Origin: Ectobius pallidus
Taxonomy: Eukaryota > Arthropoda > Insecta > Blattodea > Ectobiidae
Length of the DNA stretch: 64,000 bases
NCBI GenBank assembly: GCA_964059195.1
Contig: CAXKWD010000007.1
Span: 26,795,023-26,859,022 of the forward strand
Reading direction: 5' to 3'
Of this stretch, positions 32,430 through 45,022 are shown in pieces. The notes under the pieces were generated by a model, which saw only the letters and a list, made by a program, of their open reading frames with translations, made no database searches and was not told the origin of the DNA. How positions within the stretch are numbered: position 1 is the first letter of the stretch; every line of letters begins with the position of its first letter. The position numbers were made by a program, and so were the translations under genes.

Positions 32430-32774
32430 CTCCTGCAAACTTTTGACCTTAATTTGCCACAATGGACTTCAGGATGCATATCCGAATGTGGCACTTAGAA
32501 TTTTTATGCCACAGTGGACTTCAGGATGCATATCCGAATATGGCAATGTCACTTAGAATTTTTATAACAATTGCCTGTCTCAGTTGTATCCAACGAAAGG
32601 AGTTTTAGTAAATTAAAAATAATAAAAACATACTTAAGAAACAGGACGACACAATGCCTTTCAAACCTCAGTATTATTAACATTGAAGATCAATTACCAG
32701 TAGCTTCAAAGATCTCGTATGATGATGATATTAAGAATTTTGCAGAGAGAAAAGCTTGTAAAATTAAGTGTTAG
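32430..32774 (+). pseudogene. hAT transposase C-terminus with an internal tandem duplication
   Basis: LQDAYPNVALRIF (about 32467-32505) is duplicated as two tandem DNA units (32455-32506, 52 bp; 32507-32564, 58 bp). It is followed in frame by LPVSVVSNERSFSKLKIIKTYL... NLSIINIED (32571-32774, ending at a stop). This is the hAT dimerisation domain of the TTF/ZMYM-type. The catalytic core is missing. Confidence 0.8.
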
Positions 32775-33399
32775 AATACAAGTTTGCTCCATTGCTATTT
32801 TGTTATTGATTTATGTCAAGCTTTGATTATCTCATTGGTAATAAATTGTAAATAATGTTTTATTCTAAGGAATGTTAGTAAAATTATACATTACGAAATA
32901 ATGTTGCTTCTATTTTCATAATTTTATAATTTCTTTCTTATTGTGTAAGTCTATTTTTACAGTTGTTGTGAGTAACATACTTGTATTTTTCATCAAAGAA
33001 TGTTTGTGTTAAATATTTTAAGTGAAATTTATCCACTACGAAAAATTCCCTCATTATAAAGATACCATCTGTTAACTTTCAAGCTAATTACTAGGCATGA
33101 GAAGTTCGGGAAAGAGCCTATTTTGTTTGAATGTGTGTGTTTAAATACTGGTACCGGTAGTAGATGTGTCCCAACCATGACAAATAAAGCCTTCTGATGA
33201 AGTTTTTTCTTGCTTAATTTTTATTTATTTTTTTGCCATTGGTGCCTTTTTTGTTTTTATATGCATTTTTTTAAAAGTAATTGAGTATTCTCTTAACGGT
33301 ATGGAAACATTTCTGAATTTGAAACTAAGAATTCTTCTATAATATTCCCTAATTTATTATTTATTTAATTTATTGCTCAGGCTGTTGAACAATTGTCAT

Positions 33400-33640
33400 T
33401 AGCCTTCTGGCTTCCCAATACAGCTGTCCATTCGATTTGTCCTAATATTGCTGAAGAGCAGAGCACGTTCTAAGATGTTCCAAATTTTGAATGGCATCTT
33501 CTTGTCACAGCATGCATTTCGGTGAGGCAAATATTTTCATTCGGTGCAGATGTTCTGCTAGACAGTCATGTTGTATTGTTATCCGAAATGCTGCAACAGT
33601 TTCACTGCGTGAGGGGCATCCCTGGGTGGCAGATGCGGGA
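33400..33640 (-). pseudogene. Possible LINE pol C-terminal fragment
   Basis: The minus strand gives DCLAEHLHRMKIFASPKCML followed by an EHLRTCSAL-like segment, resembling the HLHRI...SP.C..C...H...C tail of R1/I-like LINE ORF2. Frames shift. Tentative. Confidence 0.4.
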
Positions 33641-34014
33641 AGGTCGGTAAACTGGTCCCGGCTAGGTCTGCTCCAAGATGGCAAGACATCTCAATATTCC
33701 CTAATTTAATTTAGTTCATTTAGTAATTTGTGACATTATTTTCTACACCCAAAAATTGGAGTTCTTATTGAATTTTCCTGTATTCATTAAACAGAGCCCG
33801 AGGTACCCAATTTCAAAATAAAGATAATTTCATATTAATCAGCCGAACATTCTAAAAGATTTAAATTTTAATAAAAAATCAGTGTTATGTTTTCTTATAG
33901 AAAAATATAATTTTGAAATCTTTAAAGGTTTTTTCAACTGAAGTCCTAATATGAATTCTGATTAATTTATTATATATTCGTTTACGGCCATTAGAGACCA
34001 TGTTAGGCAGCATT

Positions 34015-34330
34015 TACACGTTTCCAGAAACCTTCTTTGCAGCCCAAAATCCTTTGCATTCTTTCTTTCTTCTGTCCATCCACTGTTCATTTTTGGTTCA
34101 TCATGAAATCCTTGAAATTTGTTGATCACTGACCTGAACTTTTTTCAGTTTGGGATGTCTTCTGAATTTAGTTCATCCTGCTTGAGATCCTTTCCCACCT
34201 CCCTGAACCATTTGTCAGACACTTTAGGTCTACTATCAAGTATTTTAAAAATATTTTTTGTTAGTCTCTTCTCATCCATTCTAAATATGTGCCCATAGAA
34301 TTTGAGTCTGTTTTCTCATGGACTCGATCA
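34015..34330 (-). pseudogene. LINE ORF2 C-terminal fragment
   Basis: The minus strand encodes ENRLKFYGHIFRMDEKRLTKNIF... KWFREVGKDLKQDEL, then, after a stop, INKFQGFHDEP... WTEERKNAKD. RL.F.GH..RM...R.. is the usual C-terminal signature of RTE/CR1-like LINE ORF2. Confidence 0.7.
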
Positions 34331-35459
34331 GTCTTTCATTTTCATTTTCATGCTGATTAATTATTAGCTACAATTTAACTTGTTTGAGTTCAGCTATTTT
34401 GCTATTGCATTTTGCAGCTATTTTGCATTTTGAGTGCAGCTGTTTTGCATTTTGGGTGCAGCTATTTTGAGAGTTATGTGACAAGCAACTGTCCTTACAA
34501 CCAATAAGATGTAAAGCCAGATCACTCACACATTGATTTAGAATGTAGTCCAGCCAGTCAAATAATTTTCATTTAATGTAAAGTTTGGAAATTGGAATAG
34601 GAGAAAATTAGCATAGACAGAATCTCTCTCAGCTTTGCAGTAGCATGTACTTGTACTTGTACACTTGAGAAAGGCCTGGAGGGCAAGTTGAAACGTTGTG
34701 TGTTGTAAAAGATTGTTTTATCCACTGTTGTAAATAAGTATAATTGTTTATATTATATTATTTTTTAATAAAATTATAGTGGAAAGAATAGGACCGTAAA
34801 TTATTTTCAATTGCACATGTACTTGTAGTTGAGGTGAACTTTAACATCTAGTCCGACAGTTAACTGGACTTGCAAATTTTTACCCGTCATAATTTTCTGA
34901 CTTAGCCTGAGAAGGATCTGACTTAAAAAATTCACATCTTTGGATTATGGAAATTAGTCAGTGAATATTCAGACTAACAAAATTTTGGTATATAGGCCTA
35001 CAATCATTGAGTCGTAAACCATAGCCGAACTTTAAATTATTTTAATTTAAAAAGAGAAAGACTTTGTTTCCTAGAATATTAAATGGTGTTATCAATTTTT
35101 GCAAGCAACCATTTTATTAAAATATTTGTGAATCAATACTCCAACCAGTTTCTCCATGACTTTCTGATTGGATGTGGAAGACACAGCAGACAAAGAACAG
35201 GACATGTTCTTACAAAAAAAAAATGTAGAGAATGAGTAGTTTAGGTTCATTTATAGTCTTGCAAGTTAGAAACAAACCTGCGCGGAACAAAGCTGTAATT
35301 GCTGTAACGAGCAGCTTCGTTCAGCATCAGGTTTCTTTCCAGCTTGTAGGACTATAGTTTTTATGCAAACATATATGATTGGAAAAATGGCATTGATAAC
35401 ATAAAAAAAAAGAGGTTGAATAGTGAGAAACAAAATTGTAGAAAATTCAGCATACTAAG

Positions 35460-35600
35460 CTGTTACACAAATATGGAAGTGAAAGCTGGACACAGGAAAA
35501 AGACAAGAAGTTGAGAGAGCCTTTTAAACTGTGGATGTTGAGAAAAGTCTAAGTGTGTATGGTTAAAATAAAAATTGGAAGCAGATGAAATAAAGAGCAC
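35460..35600 (+). pseudogene. LINE ORF2 C-terminal fragment
   Basis: The + strand encodes YGSESWTQEKDKKLREPFKLWMLRK, matching the YGSE.W.....LE.FE.W.LR motif that precedes the GH..RM tail in RTE-like LINEs. Only ~40 residues remain. Confidence 0.65.
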
Positions 35601-36847
35601 GCTTTGAAGGCATGATAATGCATAGCTCACTAGCATATGCTGAATTTGCAATACTGACAAGTAACCCTGAGCTCCTTGATGACTTACATGTTCAGTTTTA
35701 CTTAACATATTACTTGAGCATGTGGTCCAGAATTATGCCAAATGCATTACAGGGCCACCTTATAAAGCCTTTAGGAGTTGTGGTTTTGCCCGTAAGTGTC
35801 TGCCTCCCTTTAGAATTGTTAACAGGAAGTAACTGTACTGAGAGATAGGAATTCTGCACACCAGATGTATTACTTCCTCTGCCCGTACCATAGGTACTGT
35901 AGGTAGAGGAAGTATTGTTTTCGACCTCCAAATTCGAAGTTGAGTTTTTGTCATAAATACACGTTTTGAGGCTCCTCTGTCTGTGTGGATGTCTGTGAAC
36001 AGGCTAGCTCCAAAACGGAAAATCGTATGAAAACAACATTTTGTATTTGGGTCCGGTACTTTCTGGAAATGTGAGTCGAAGATTGGCGACTAGTTTCTCT
36101 TATTTTTAAGGGGATTTTACATGAAGAAATTTTAGTTTTTTGCAATTTTCTCGAAAACGGCTCTAACGATTTTCTTTAAAATTTGCACATGTGGTCCTTA
36201 TACTGAGAGCTAAAACTTTCATTTGAAACTTTTTTTCGAAAAAATTCTCTGAAGGGTAGTTACAAGCCACCCACTGTTCACCCACTGTTTGTAGAAAGTT
36301 GCATGGTGAACAACTGACTACGCGCTCTTTCACGGCCTCCTATTCTATATATAAGAATGTGAAGTGAGAAAGATGTATTGTTGGGCATGCATAGAGTAAA
36401 AGAAGTATCTGAGGGAAATATTCGATAAATTTCGGAAATTATTCTTTACGGCGGAAAGTTCAATAAACGTCTGCAGTCACTTGTTTTTGTTTTTGTTTTT
36501 TTTAAGTTTGTTATATAGCCTGCGCTTTTAGTCGCATCATTGAAAGAAAAGGTATTTATAGGATAATTAGCATAAAAATTGTGTTTTGCGATTCTGTACA
36601 AGGATATGTGAATACTGCTAACTTTCATTTGGGCAGAGGATGTTATGTGACTTTCACATCAGATTTTTTTATATGTATTTTTATTTATACCATTGGCAAA
36701 TCATTTTTTAAGCTACTGTTAATCTGCTGTTTAAGGGGGTGGTGTAGTCAAATCATGGTAGTAAAAATTGTATCTGTTATAGAAACTAACTGCAAACTGT
36801 ATCCACTGGTAATTATTCTTTTTATTAGTTTTTTAACTTTTTATTAT

Positions 36848-37201
36848 AGAAACTAAACTTAACTCCATGGTGTTACGTCTCTTTGAGAGACTAGGCCTGC
36901 TGCTACATGTTGCATGAATGTTATGTAAATAAAATCTGTCTGATTGTTGCATCATCTGACATAGGCAGATGGCAGGACTAGGGGGGGCATGAGGTCAGCA
37001 TACTGACTCCCAGGACCTTTATTGATGGCTTATTGAACCGGAGCCATTACTTGTTTTTATCAAGTAGCTCATTTTGTATCACAAGTCTGAGTGCATCCCA
37101 TTCCAGACCTCTCTACCTCATAAAAATCCTAGGAGGTACTGGGGATCAAACCCAGACCTGCAGATCTGTAGTCTGCAGTGCTAACCAATAGACCATGCAG
37201 G
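36848..37201 (-). mobile_element. tRNA-derived SINE (same family as 55652-55974)
   Basis: On the minus strand the head tggtctattggttagcactg... gggtttgatccccagtacctcc has A- and B-boxes. The body contains gagctacttgat-aa and gtcagcatgc-type blocks shared with 55652-55974. The tail, catggagtt-aagtttagttt, also matches. The copies are strongly diverged. Confidence 0.8.
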
Positions 37202-37688
37202 CAGTTGGTTGTTCTAGAAAAGAAACTGGAAATTCGATGAGAAATTTCCACTATTGTATCACTTGAAAAAAATCATCAGATGGGGTGGGGGCTTACATCT
37301 TTCTGAAACTATAATAGGAGAGAGATCATAGCATTAGTTATTACAAATTTTTTGTCAAGTTTATAAACAATAATTGTTAACCTGAACACTGATACCATTC
37401 ACTGCTGAAGTGACAAGTGAAGTGCTGAACCTACTTTTTAAATTACTTTTGTGCCTGGGGGCAAAAGGAAGTGTCGTTAAGAAAGGTAATTAATGTCAAA
37501 AAACCCTGTTCTCTCTCATGCTTCCTTCCTTATAACATGTTCCATCTTGTTTAGGGTTGCCTAATTTGTAATTTAAGAGTATACGTGAATTGAACATATA
37601 AAATAAAACTGTTAGTTTGAATTTTAGAAGGGATATATTTAACTTGAAATTAATGAATTTTCTTGGAATGTGGAAAGTATATAGCCTG

Positions 37689-38277
37689 GGCCTTGTTTCA
37701 TAGAACTTGCCATATAATATTAATTAATAAAATTAGAACTCATTTATTATTTATTAGTTAACAAAATCTTGTTTCATAGTTGCTTTCTTATGAACCATTA
37801 ATTTTTTTACTGGAACATAACTAGCTGTGAGAAATCAAACTATTGAGCACTTAGTCAAGATTGAGGTAGGCATAGGTAGGCTACTAAAATCTAACCTCAA
37901 ATTCTAAAAACTTGTTGTGTCTAAAATTCCTTCAACTGCAAATGTAGACTTTTCGTAATCGATAATGTAATCGGAGTGATTCATTTTCCACAATTTTAAG
38001 ATCGTGAAATCTGTACCACGTGGATTTAAGAATAACTTATATTAGACTAAATCCGCTTACAGAAAAACACCTAATATTATGAGTAAATTTCATTACCTTT
38101 GAAGTATATGAAACAGTTTACTAATAATATTAGTAACATTTACTGTAATTTAGGGCCATGAACTCATAACTAATAATATTAGGCAATATTCTTATGAAAC
38201 AGAAAACTAATAATAATAACTAATATTATTATGTATTTGCTGATAATATCAGTGTAAATGTTCTATAAAACAGGGCC
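37689..38277. mobile_element. PIF/Harbinger-like MITE
   Basis: 18-bp inverted ends GGCCTTGTTTCATAGAAC / GGCCCTGTTTTATAGAAC (two mismatches) are flanked by the 3-bp direct repeat CTG (37686-37688 and 38278-38280). The interior is rich in TAATATTATTAG. No coding. Confidence 0.75.
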
Positions 38278-38309
38278 CTGGAAACGAATTGCCCTCTGTT
38301 CTGAAGTTA

Positions 38310-38900
38310 AAAAAATCCCTTTAGGCAGGCCTACAGGCGGAGGTAGATTTCGAAGTGCTTTTGGTTTAATTTATTGTCGCTGCATAGCACTCTTCTTCTT
38401 TAGCCTTGGCATGGCAAACCTGCAGTAAAGAGGAAGAGCCTACAATCAATTGTTTTGACAACAATAATAGGATATAATATTCTGGGAGGCCGTGCGCAAG
38501 ATCAGCAATGAATAAAATTAGCAAAGCCGCTAAACAAGACAAAATTATGATATTATAATAATTCTTTCAAGTGTTATTATTTTCAAACATTAAAATCTCG
38601 CGTCATATGAGAGATATCAAGAAACTATTTATTGATTTGTAGAGTACTCATCAAGAGCTTTTCAACGATACCCCACAAGACGTGGTTTCAAAAGTTTCGA
38701 ATTTCCATCCCCCACCCCCACCCTCACTCGAACCCCCGAATCGTTGGTGTCACTGTGAACTCCATAGGGAGTACTCTAATTTATTCAAACAAAGTTTCCC
38801 TCTATACTTCATAGGGCCGAGATATACATTTTTAAAAATTTCAACCCCCTCCCCCGACCACCCCCTTGGGCCAATTTTGCTCATTAACGAACTTGTCCGA
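38310..38900 (-). repeat. Interspersed repeat, copy B (partner of 4800-5385)
   Basis: Reverse-complement relative of 4800-5385 with the same block order: aggcctacaggcgg-aggtagattt, then gatgagta/tactcatcaagagctttt, then the ccaccctcac block. The open frame at 38682-38972 lies in this repeat and is not credible as a gene. Confidence 0.6.
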
Positions 38901-40217
38901 ACTATTGGGCCTAGAAATAACATATTAAAATTTGGTTCAAATATCTTCAAAATTACGGCCGCTATCGTGTAAAGATATATATATATATATAAATATCACA
39001 AATTTTTTTTTGGAACGGGCGGTGGTTTCGTACTTAGGGGAGCATGAAACGTAAAGATATGAAAGAATTTTTCGAAAATCATGACATGGTATCCATTGCA
39101 ATAGGTAGATTTTTCTTCGAAATCTACCTAAAAATATTCAGAATTTGGCAAGCTGTCCTACATGCTTTGGCAAGCTTTGGTACGTACCGGTAGCGATTAT
39201 TGGTTAAGAGGAAGTCAACAAATGTATCTTTTTGCTTCTTCTTTAAATATTTTACTTCCCCTTTTGTGGATTTTACATGACAATGCCCATAGGGTGAGTT
39301 AAATCTATACTTACATATATATATTTAAATAAGATGTTGTGGGACCCCCTGCTATATTGTCAGCATGATGCAGGACCTCCTCCTAAGTGTATATTTTAAG
39401 AGGAATCCAACATTCACCTTAGACAAGTGAGGAAAACCCACACAATGATCGGCCAGCCTCAGAATTTCCTCTCATAGCCTTCTGAACGCATGTCCAAGAA
39501 GTTATTGCCTAAAGCATAGGTATGAGTTAATTGTAATTTCTTATAAATAGAATGTTACTCTAATAATTGTACTAAAATTTATGAACATGGGAATGTTACT
39601 CTATTAATGAAATCAAAACTCAAAGTACCAATAAGATTATTATTAAAAAAAAAAAAAATTTAAATCAATTTCTGTATGCGGTGTGATGAATTAATTCTGT
39701 TATTAATTTTAGGCAGCTTATGTAAACATTATTGCTTTTAAACAGGGAAAGAGTTAAATCTAATATAAAGTAGTTAATCATGTGGCATCTCGGAATCATA
39801 TTGGCCAATAAAGTTAAGCAATTCCTCGTATATAGACCAATCACGATGTATAGGCTAATAGGGAAGAGTTCCTGGATTCAAATAAAACCTCGTGGCCATC
39901 CAAATTTACCAGTAGTCTCTTGTAATAACTCATTTGTGCTGCATTTGCTTCTATTGTTCAGAGATATCTGAATATATCCTTATTTTTGCCTTTGAGTTTG
40001 AGGAAGTCCGAGTAGACCCCAAGTTGAATTGTCCGTACACAAAGTCTGAGATTTGAACCCAGGATGTCTTACCTCTCCCACCTTGCTCGGATTGGATTTT
40101 TGTCATGTCCATTATGAGACAGGTATAGTGAATTTTACAGCTATAAGTGAATAAATTGCACTAAGACGTACCCCAGTTTCTAGTCTAGGAGTTACACAAT
40201 CTGTAATAGACTTACAG
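38901..40217. other. Non-coding stretch
   Basis: Contains a short (TA)n at 38970-38985 and A/T runs. No gene or clear element recognised. Confidence 0.5.
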
Positions 40218-41034
40218 TAGGGCCCTGATTTATTGATGAAATAAAATGGCTGATTTCGGTGTTAACTTCCTTCTATTTCGGTGGGTATTTCGTGAAATAA
40301 TTTACTTTTACTACATTGGGAACATTGCGCAATGATAAACTTTGCTTCTTTATTTACATGAACTAACGCCCCCCCCCCCCCCCCAATTTCTATATTCTTC
40401 TGCCCTTGTTTGCCCTTGTATGAACTGAAGTAACTTTCGATTTAGGCATGATTAGAGTTAATGTTCAAATATAATAACGAGAAATATTATCGTAATTTCT
40501 ACTAAACACCATCATATAGCCATTTGCAAACACAAGTGCCAACCATACCACTGGATAAAAGACGAAATCTGTTGAATAGAAGTAAAAAATATTCTACACT
40601 CTTCTGCTGTAATCGATCATAGGCATCGCTAACATAGCAGGAAAGGAGTGTGCAAACCAGGACACAGACAATCTTTGCGTAAATTCTGCAATCTTTGTAA
40701 TCGATCACAAATATTAATATACCGGTAAACCTTCGACAGCCACAGAAACAGCAGAAAAAAAAGCATGCTGCTAAGAAATAAAAAATACAGTACACCAAAA
40801 CACAATATTGTGATTTTAAGGCACATTTTCGTGCTTATTTCTCACTTTACGGACAGAAGGGGCATATTTCGTGCTTATAGACACATTTTGTGGAATCGAG
40901 TAAATTTCGCGATATTTCATGGATTCAATTTGGTTCATATCGGTATTTTAAGCATATAAAAGCTAAACATAGCTAAGAGAGGTTGTTTTATAAAATTTCC
41001 TGCTTATCGTCGTTACCAAAAAATACGGCCCCTA
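40218..41034. mobile_element. Non-autonomous hAT element with perfect 8-bp duplication
   Basis: Ends TAGGGCCCTGATTT and (reverse complement) TAGGGGCCGTATTT are flanked by acttacag at 40210-40217 and 41035-41042. 817 bp, no transposase. Contains a C-run at 40370-40384. Confidence 0.8.
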
Positions 41035-41289
41035 ACTTACAGACAATATTTATAAATCACAATATGATCGCACAAAATGTATAGAGCTCTTTATATTGAT
41101 CTGGAGCAATAAATATTTCTTTTATGTAGTTTGCAAATATTTTCAACTATCACAATTTGTGTGTGAACAAAGCTTAAGTGGTTTCTTTATATTGGTTATG
41201 CCATATTTAACTAAATCAACTGACAATTCCACTTGATGTGTTACTTCTTAGGATAATTATGTAGTTTATACACATGGATGATGTATTTT

Positions 41290-41462
41290 TTTCTCCCTCA
41301 CAAACATTATCATAGGTGTTTGTCCCTAGTGCTGTCTAGCGGTGGCAAACTAAATGTGATAACAGGAATTACTGTAAAGTCCTTAACTCGGCCGGGAATC
41401 AAACCTGGACCGCTGGGGTGAAAGGCAGACATGTTACCAACCCACCCACGGTGGCGGACTTA
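41290..41462 (-). mobile_element. tRNA-derived SINE fragment (second family)
   Basis: The minus strand starts ccgccaccgtgggtgggttggtaacatg (A-box-like) and has the B-box gtttgattccc in a tRNA-like head, followed by ttaaggac... The other end holds ccaccgctagacagcact. Different head from the 36848 family. Confidence 0.6.
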
Positions 41463-42999
41463 TGCTAAAATAATGACACGATCTGAAGCTTAACTCTGAG
41501 ATTGTTTACAAAACTCAATAGACTGGAGTAAAGGCATTGATTAAAAAAAAGTGTGCCATATCATGAAAAAATGCAAGACTTATGTACGAGTTATGAATAA
41601 AGAATATAAATTTTCTGATTTCTTTAATAGAGATAGAAAAAATTTTGTTATTTGTAGACAAAACATGTTAATTGGATTGAATTCCTGTATACCTTTTTAT
41701 TTTTTATCCCATTTTAAAGCGATAAGGCCTACTATCAGAACACATAATAGGCTGTGTACTTATGGTTCCTATATTTCGTTTGTGCATTTCTCTATTTTGT
41801 AATTTTTACTTTCTTGTATGTAGGCCTATGTTTTTCTGCGCTAGCTTTCAACGCGTATATGCGAGGAAGTTTGTGAAAATTATTTTGTACCATTTATTTC
41901 TTTTTTAGAAGTATTGCTAAAATTTATTAGAAGTCAATTTCAAAAATTAAGAAACCAAATTTTCTATAAATAAAGAGGTATAACGTATCATTAAAGAGCA
42001 TATATTACATTTTGATTAGCAGGCCTATTCACAGAATGGATTATTCAAAAGAGTTCTAAGTTCCTCAGAATTTATTCTTGGACCTCAGATATGAAAATTC
42101 CAACATCAACATTTGATGCTTCATAAATCAGAGGTATTCAACCCATAACCCATTATATTTCAGACAACTTAGCCTACAGTTCTGTTTTCAGAAATGAGAA
42201 AAGTCCCTTTTAGAATGGAGTGTTGAATATATACCTTGTTGAATATATTTGAATTAAAGACATAGTAATATAAGGTACTTGTTGAAATAAGTTCTCCTTT
42301 GTCACAAATGAATGTGGCAGTATGCTGGTAATTGTAGCTGAAGCTATTATTTCCTTAACTTCCTTCACTTCCTTCATGTAATTTCCTGTTATATGCAAAA
42401 AAAAAAAAAACTGGTTTTGCATGTTCTGTTTGTTCACACAAGATGTTGCATCCTGTATCACTGGCTTGCCAGGTCATTGGTATAACACCACAAAAAAGCA
42501 CATTCACTTTCACTTTTACTGAAATGTGTGATGAAGTAAGGAGATGCTGTTTGCCAGAACACAGGTAACTTGGGTGGGAGAAAGTATTGTAGTGTCAGAG
42601 CTTAGTGTGAAACATGTCATCATCAAGTCTCAAGGTGTAATACAACATTGTATACTTATGGAAAGTAAGCATTACTTGTGGCTTTATTTGTCAAGAAAGA
42701 ATGCGTTAGTAGAATTCCATGTTGTCATCATTACACTCAGTTCATTTTTTGTAGTAATTATGTCACAGTGATGTTGTAATAGATGGTGAGTCTTGTTTCA
42801 TACATGTAATTAAGGATTCAATAGTTATATTAATGCATTGATTTGATTATTATGTTTGCTTTTTAAAATAATCATTTGATATAGGATATGAGATAGTGAT
42901 CCATCAGTTCTTGTTCATAGAAAGCCTTGTATAAATTTTCTTAGAAAATGTATGCAGTTGCAAAAAAAATTACCTGGTAGGCATGTTAATTTTTTTTTT
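41463..42999. other. Non-coding stretch
   Basis: No recognisable gene or element; open frames are short. Confidence 0.5.
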
Positions 43000-43001
43000 T
43001 T

Positions 43002-43038
43002 TTTACTTTACTTTACTTTACTTTACTTTACTTTACTT
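43002..43038. repeat. (ACTTT)n microsatellite
   Basis: About seven units of a 5-bp motif following a T-run. Confidence 0.9.
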
Positions 43039-44117
43039 GTACCACAGATGGATGAAGTATTTGTTCTATCCTGAAATCCAATGCTCAGTTATCAGCATTA
43101 ATAAATATTTTATTGTCACCTGAATTAAAAAACAATTTTCAGGAATATGTCTGATTGTCTGTCTGACTGTGAACACCATAGCTTAAGAATGAAAATCTGT
43201 ATAAAAACATTTTATGTATGGGTTAGATATCTTTCCAGGCTGTTTAATATTTCTTGGGCTGTCAGAATGCATTTGGTTTAACAGTTTCTGAGCAATTTAA
43301 CCTGTAATCCTTTTACTGCTGCAAGCTGTATGTATGCATCAGTGCATATCATGCTGGCTGTGCTATTGTCAGATACATACGACACACGTCTTTGCGTAGT
43401 TACATTTGAAGGAAATTCTCCTTGGAAACCACTCCAAGTGTGTGTGAGCATATAGTCCCATCTGTTAGTTACATTCTGATACCATGAATTAGCGTTTCCT
43501 GCTTTGAGCTGGTATCTAAAGCAAAATATTTCAGATTTTGTATTTCACCATGCAACATAATGCGTCTTCCACTGCCATGTTGTGACATCATGTGGGGCTT
43601 CCCTAGGGTTGAGAAAACGGCCTCAATTTCTAATCTGCACCGTGTCCTTGCTTTGGAAGAAATTGACAAATTACACAGGCCTGCGATGAGAAAAATATGT
43701 GGGAAGTGACAGGTGAAAATCATGTATTTTATGGTGCTGAGTTAAAAGAAAAATAAAATCAGGTAAACTGATGTAACAAAGTGCCAGTATGTTTTTGTTT
43801 AATCAGTTATGACTGCAATTATGATATGCAGAATATGTTTTTTTTTTTTTAAATTGATTTCCAAGTTAAGCTCCAGATTTATTTATTAAGCAGGGCTTAC
43901 CGAAGAAGAAAGGTCTACCATCTCGGCCACCTGGGTCCTTTTAATGGTCTAGTTGGATAAGCGCATGTAAATCAATAGTGTTTTTTGTCAAAGCTACCTA
44001 CCTGTATTTTAAGTTCCAAGGCCTTATAAGATCACAGTAAAACAATAGGCTATGTTGTCAAGATAACTGATTTTCATTTTTTTTATAAATTCTTTCGAAT
44101 ACATATACAGTATTACC

Positions 44118-44960
44118 ATAAAATAGGCACTAAATTGAGCATTACTCCGAAACAGGTCAACCGATTTTATCCATTATGAATAGACGTCTTCCCATGGACA
44201 TTATAAATGTGAAATGTAAAGCATTACTCCGAAACAGGTCAACCGATTTTATCCATTATGAATAGACGTCTTCCCATGGACATTATAAATGTGTATACCA
44301 AGTTTCATAAAAATCCGGTAAAGCGTATTTGAGTTACCGCGTCTTTAAAATATACACTAAATTGAGTTTTACTCCGGTACCGGTCCACCGATTTGGTCCA
44401 ATATCAGTAGACGTCTTTCCACGCACATTATAAATGGGTATACAAAATTTCAGGAAAATCCAATAAAGCATATTTGAGTTATCGCGACTTCTTATATATT
44501 AACATAAAAACACTAAATTGGGCATTATTCCGGTACTGGCCAACCGATTTGGTCCAATATCAATAAACGTCTTCCCATGGACATTATAAATGCGTATACG
44601 AATTTTCATAAATATCCAATAAAGCGTATTTGAGTTATTGCGCCTTTAAAGTAGACACTAAATTGGGTTTTACTCCGGTACCGGTCAACAGATTAGGTTC
44701 AAATTTAATAGGGCACTTCTCATGGACGTCATAAATGGGTATACCAAGTTTCATGGAAATCCGATACAATCTATTAAAATAGGCACTAAATTGGGCATTA
44801 CTCCGGTACCGGTGAACCGATTTGGTTCAATATCAATAGGGTTCTTCCCATTGACATTATAAATGTGTTTTCCAAGTTTCATGAAAATCCGAAAAAGCGC
44901 ATTTCAGTTATGGCGCGTACAGACACACGGACGGACAGACAGACGGACAGACATTTTTCA
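44118..44960 (+). repeat. Tandem repeat, ~145-155-bp units, ending in a (GACA/GACG) tract
   Basis: The phrase cattactccg.. ac.gg.caaccgatt recurs near 44140, 44222, 44367, 44522, 44668 and 44797, each followed by a cttcccatggacattataaatg block. The second interval is shortened. The block ends in cggacagacagacggacagac at about 44930-44953. No coding. Confidence 0.85.
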
Positions 44961-45022
44961 TCCCCACACACAATCTCATAAAGTACCATACTGGCACTTA
45001 ATAAAGAAAAATGTCTATCACG

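Noticed and set aside
38632..38972. Open frames rich in proline (PPPPPSLEPP)
   Set aside because: They lie within the interspersed repeat shared with 4800-5385 and reflect its C-rich sequence.
40026..40090. Possible tRNA-like B-box (gatttgaacccagga) near 40050
   Set aside because: No A-box at the right spacing and no cloverleaf pairing.
44118..44960. Regularly spaced repeats as a CRISPR-like array
   Set aside because: Units are ~150 bp without unique spacers, in a eukaryotic intron; this is a satellite-like tandem repeat.
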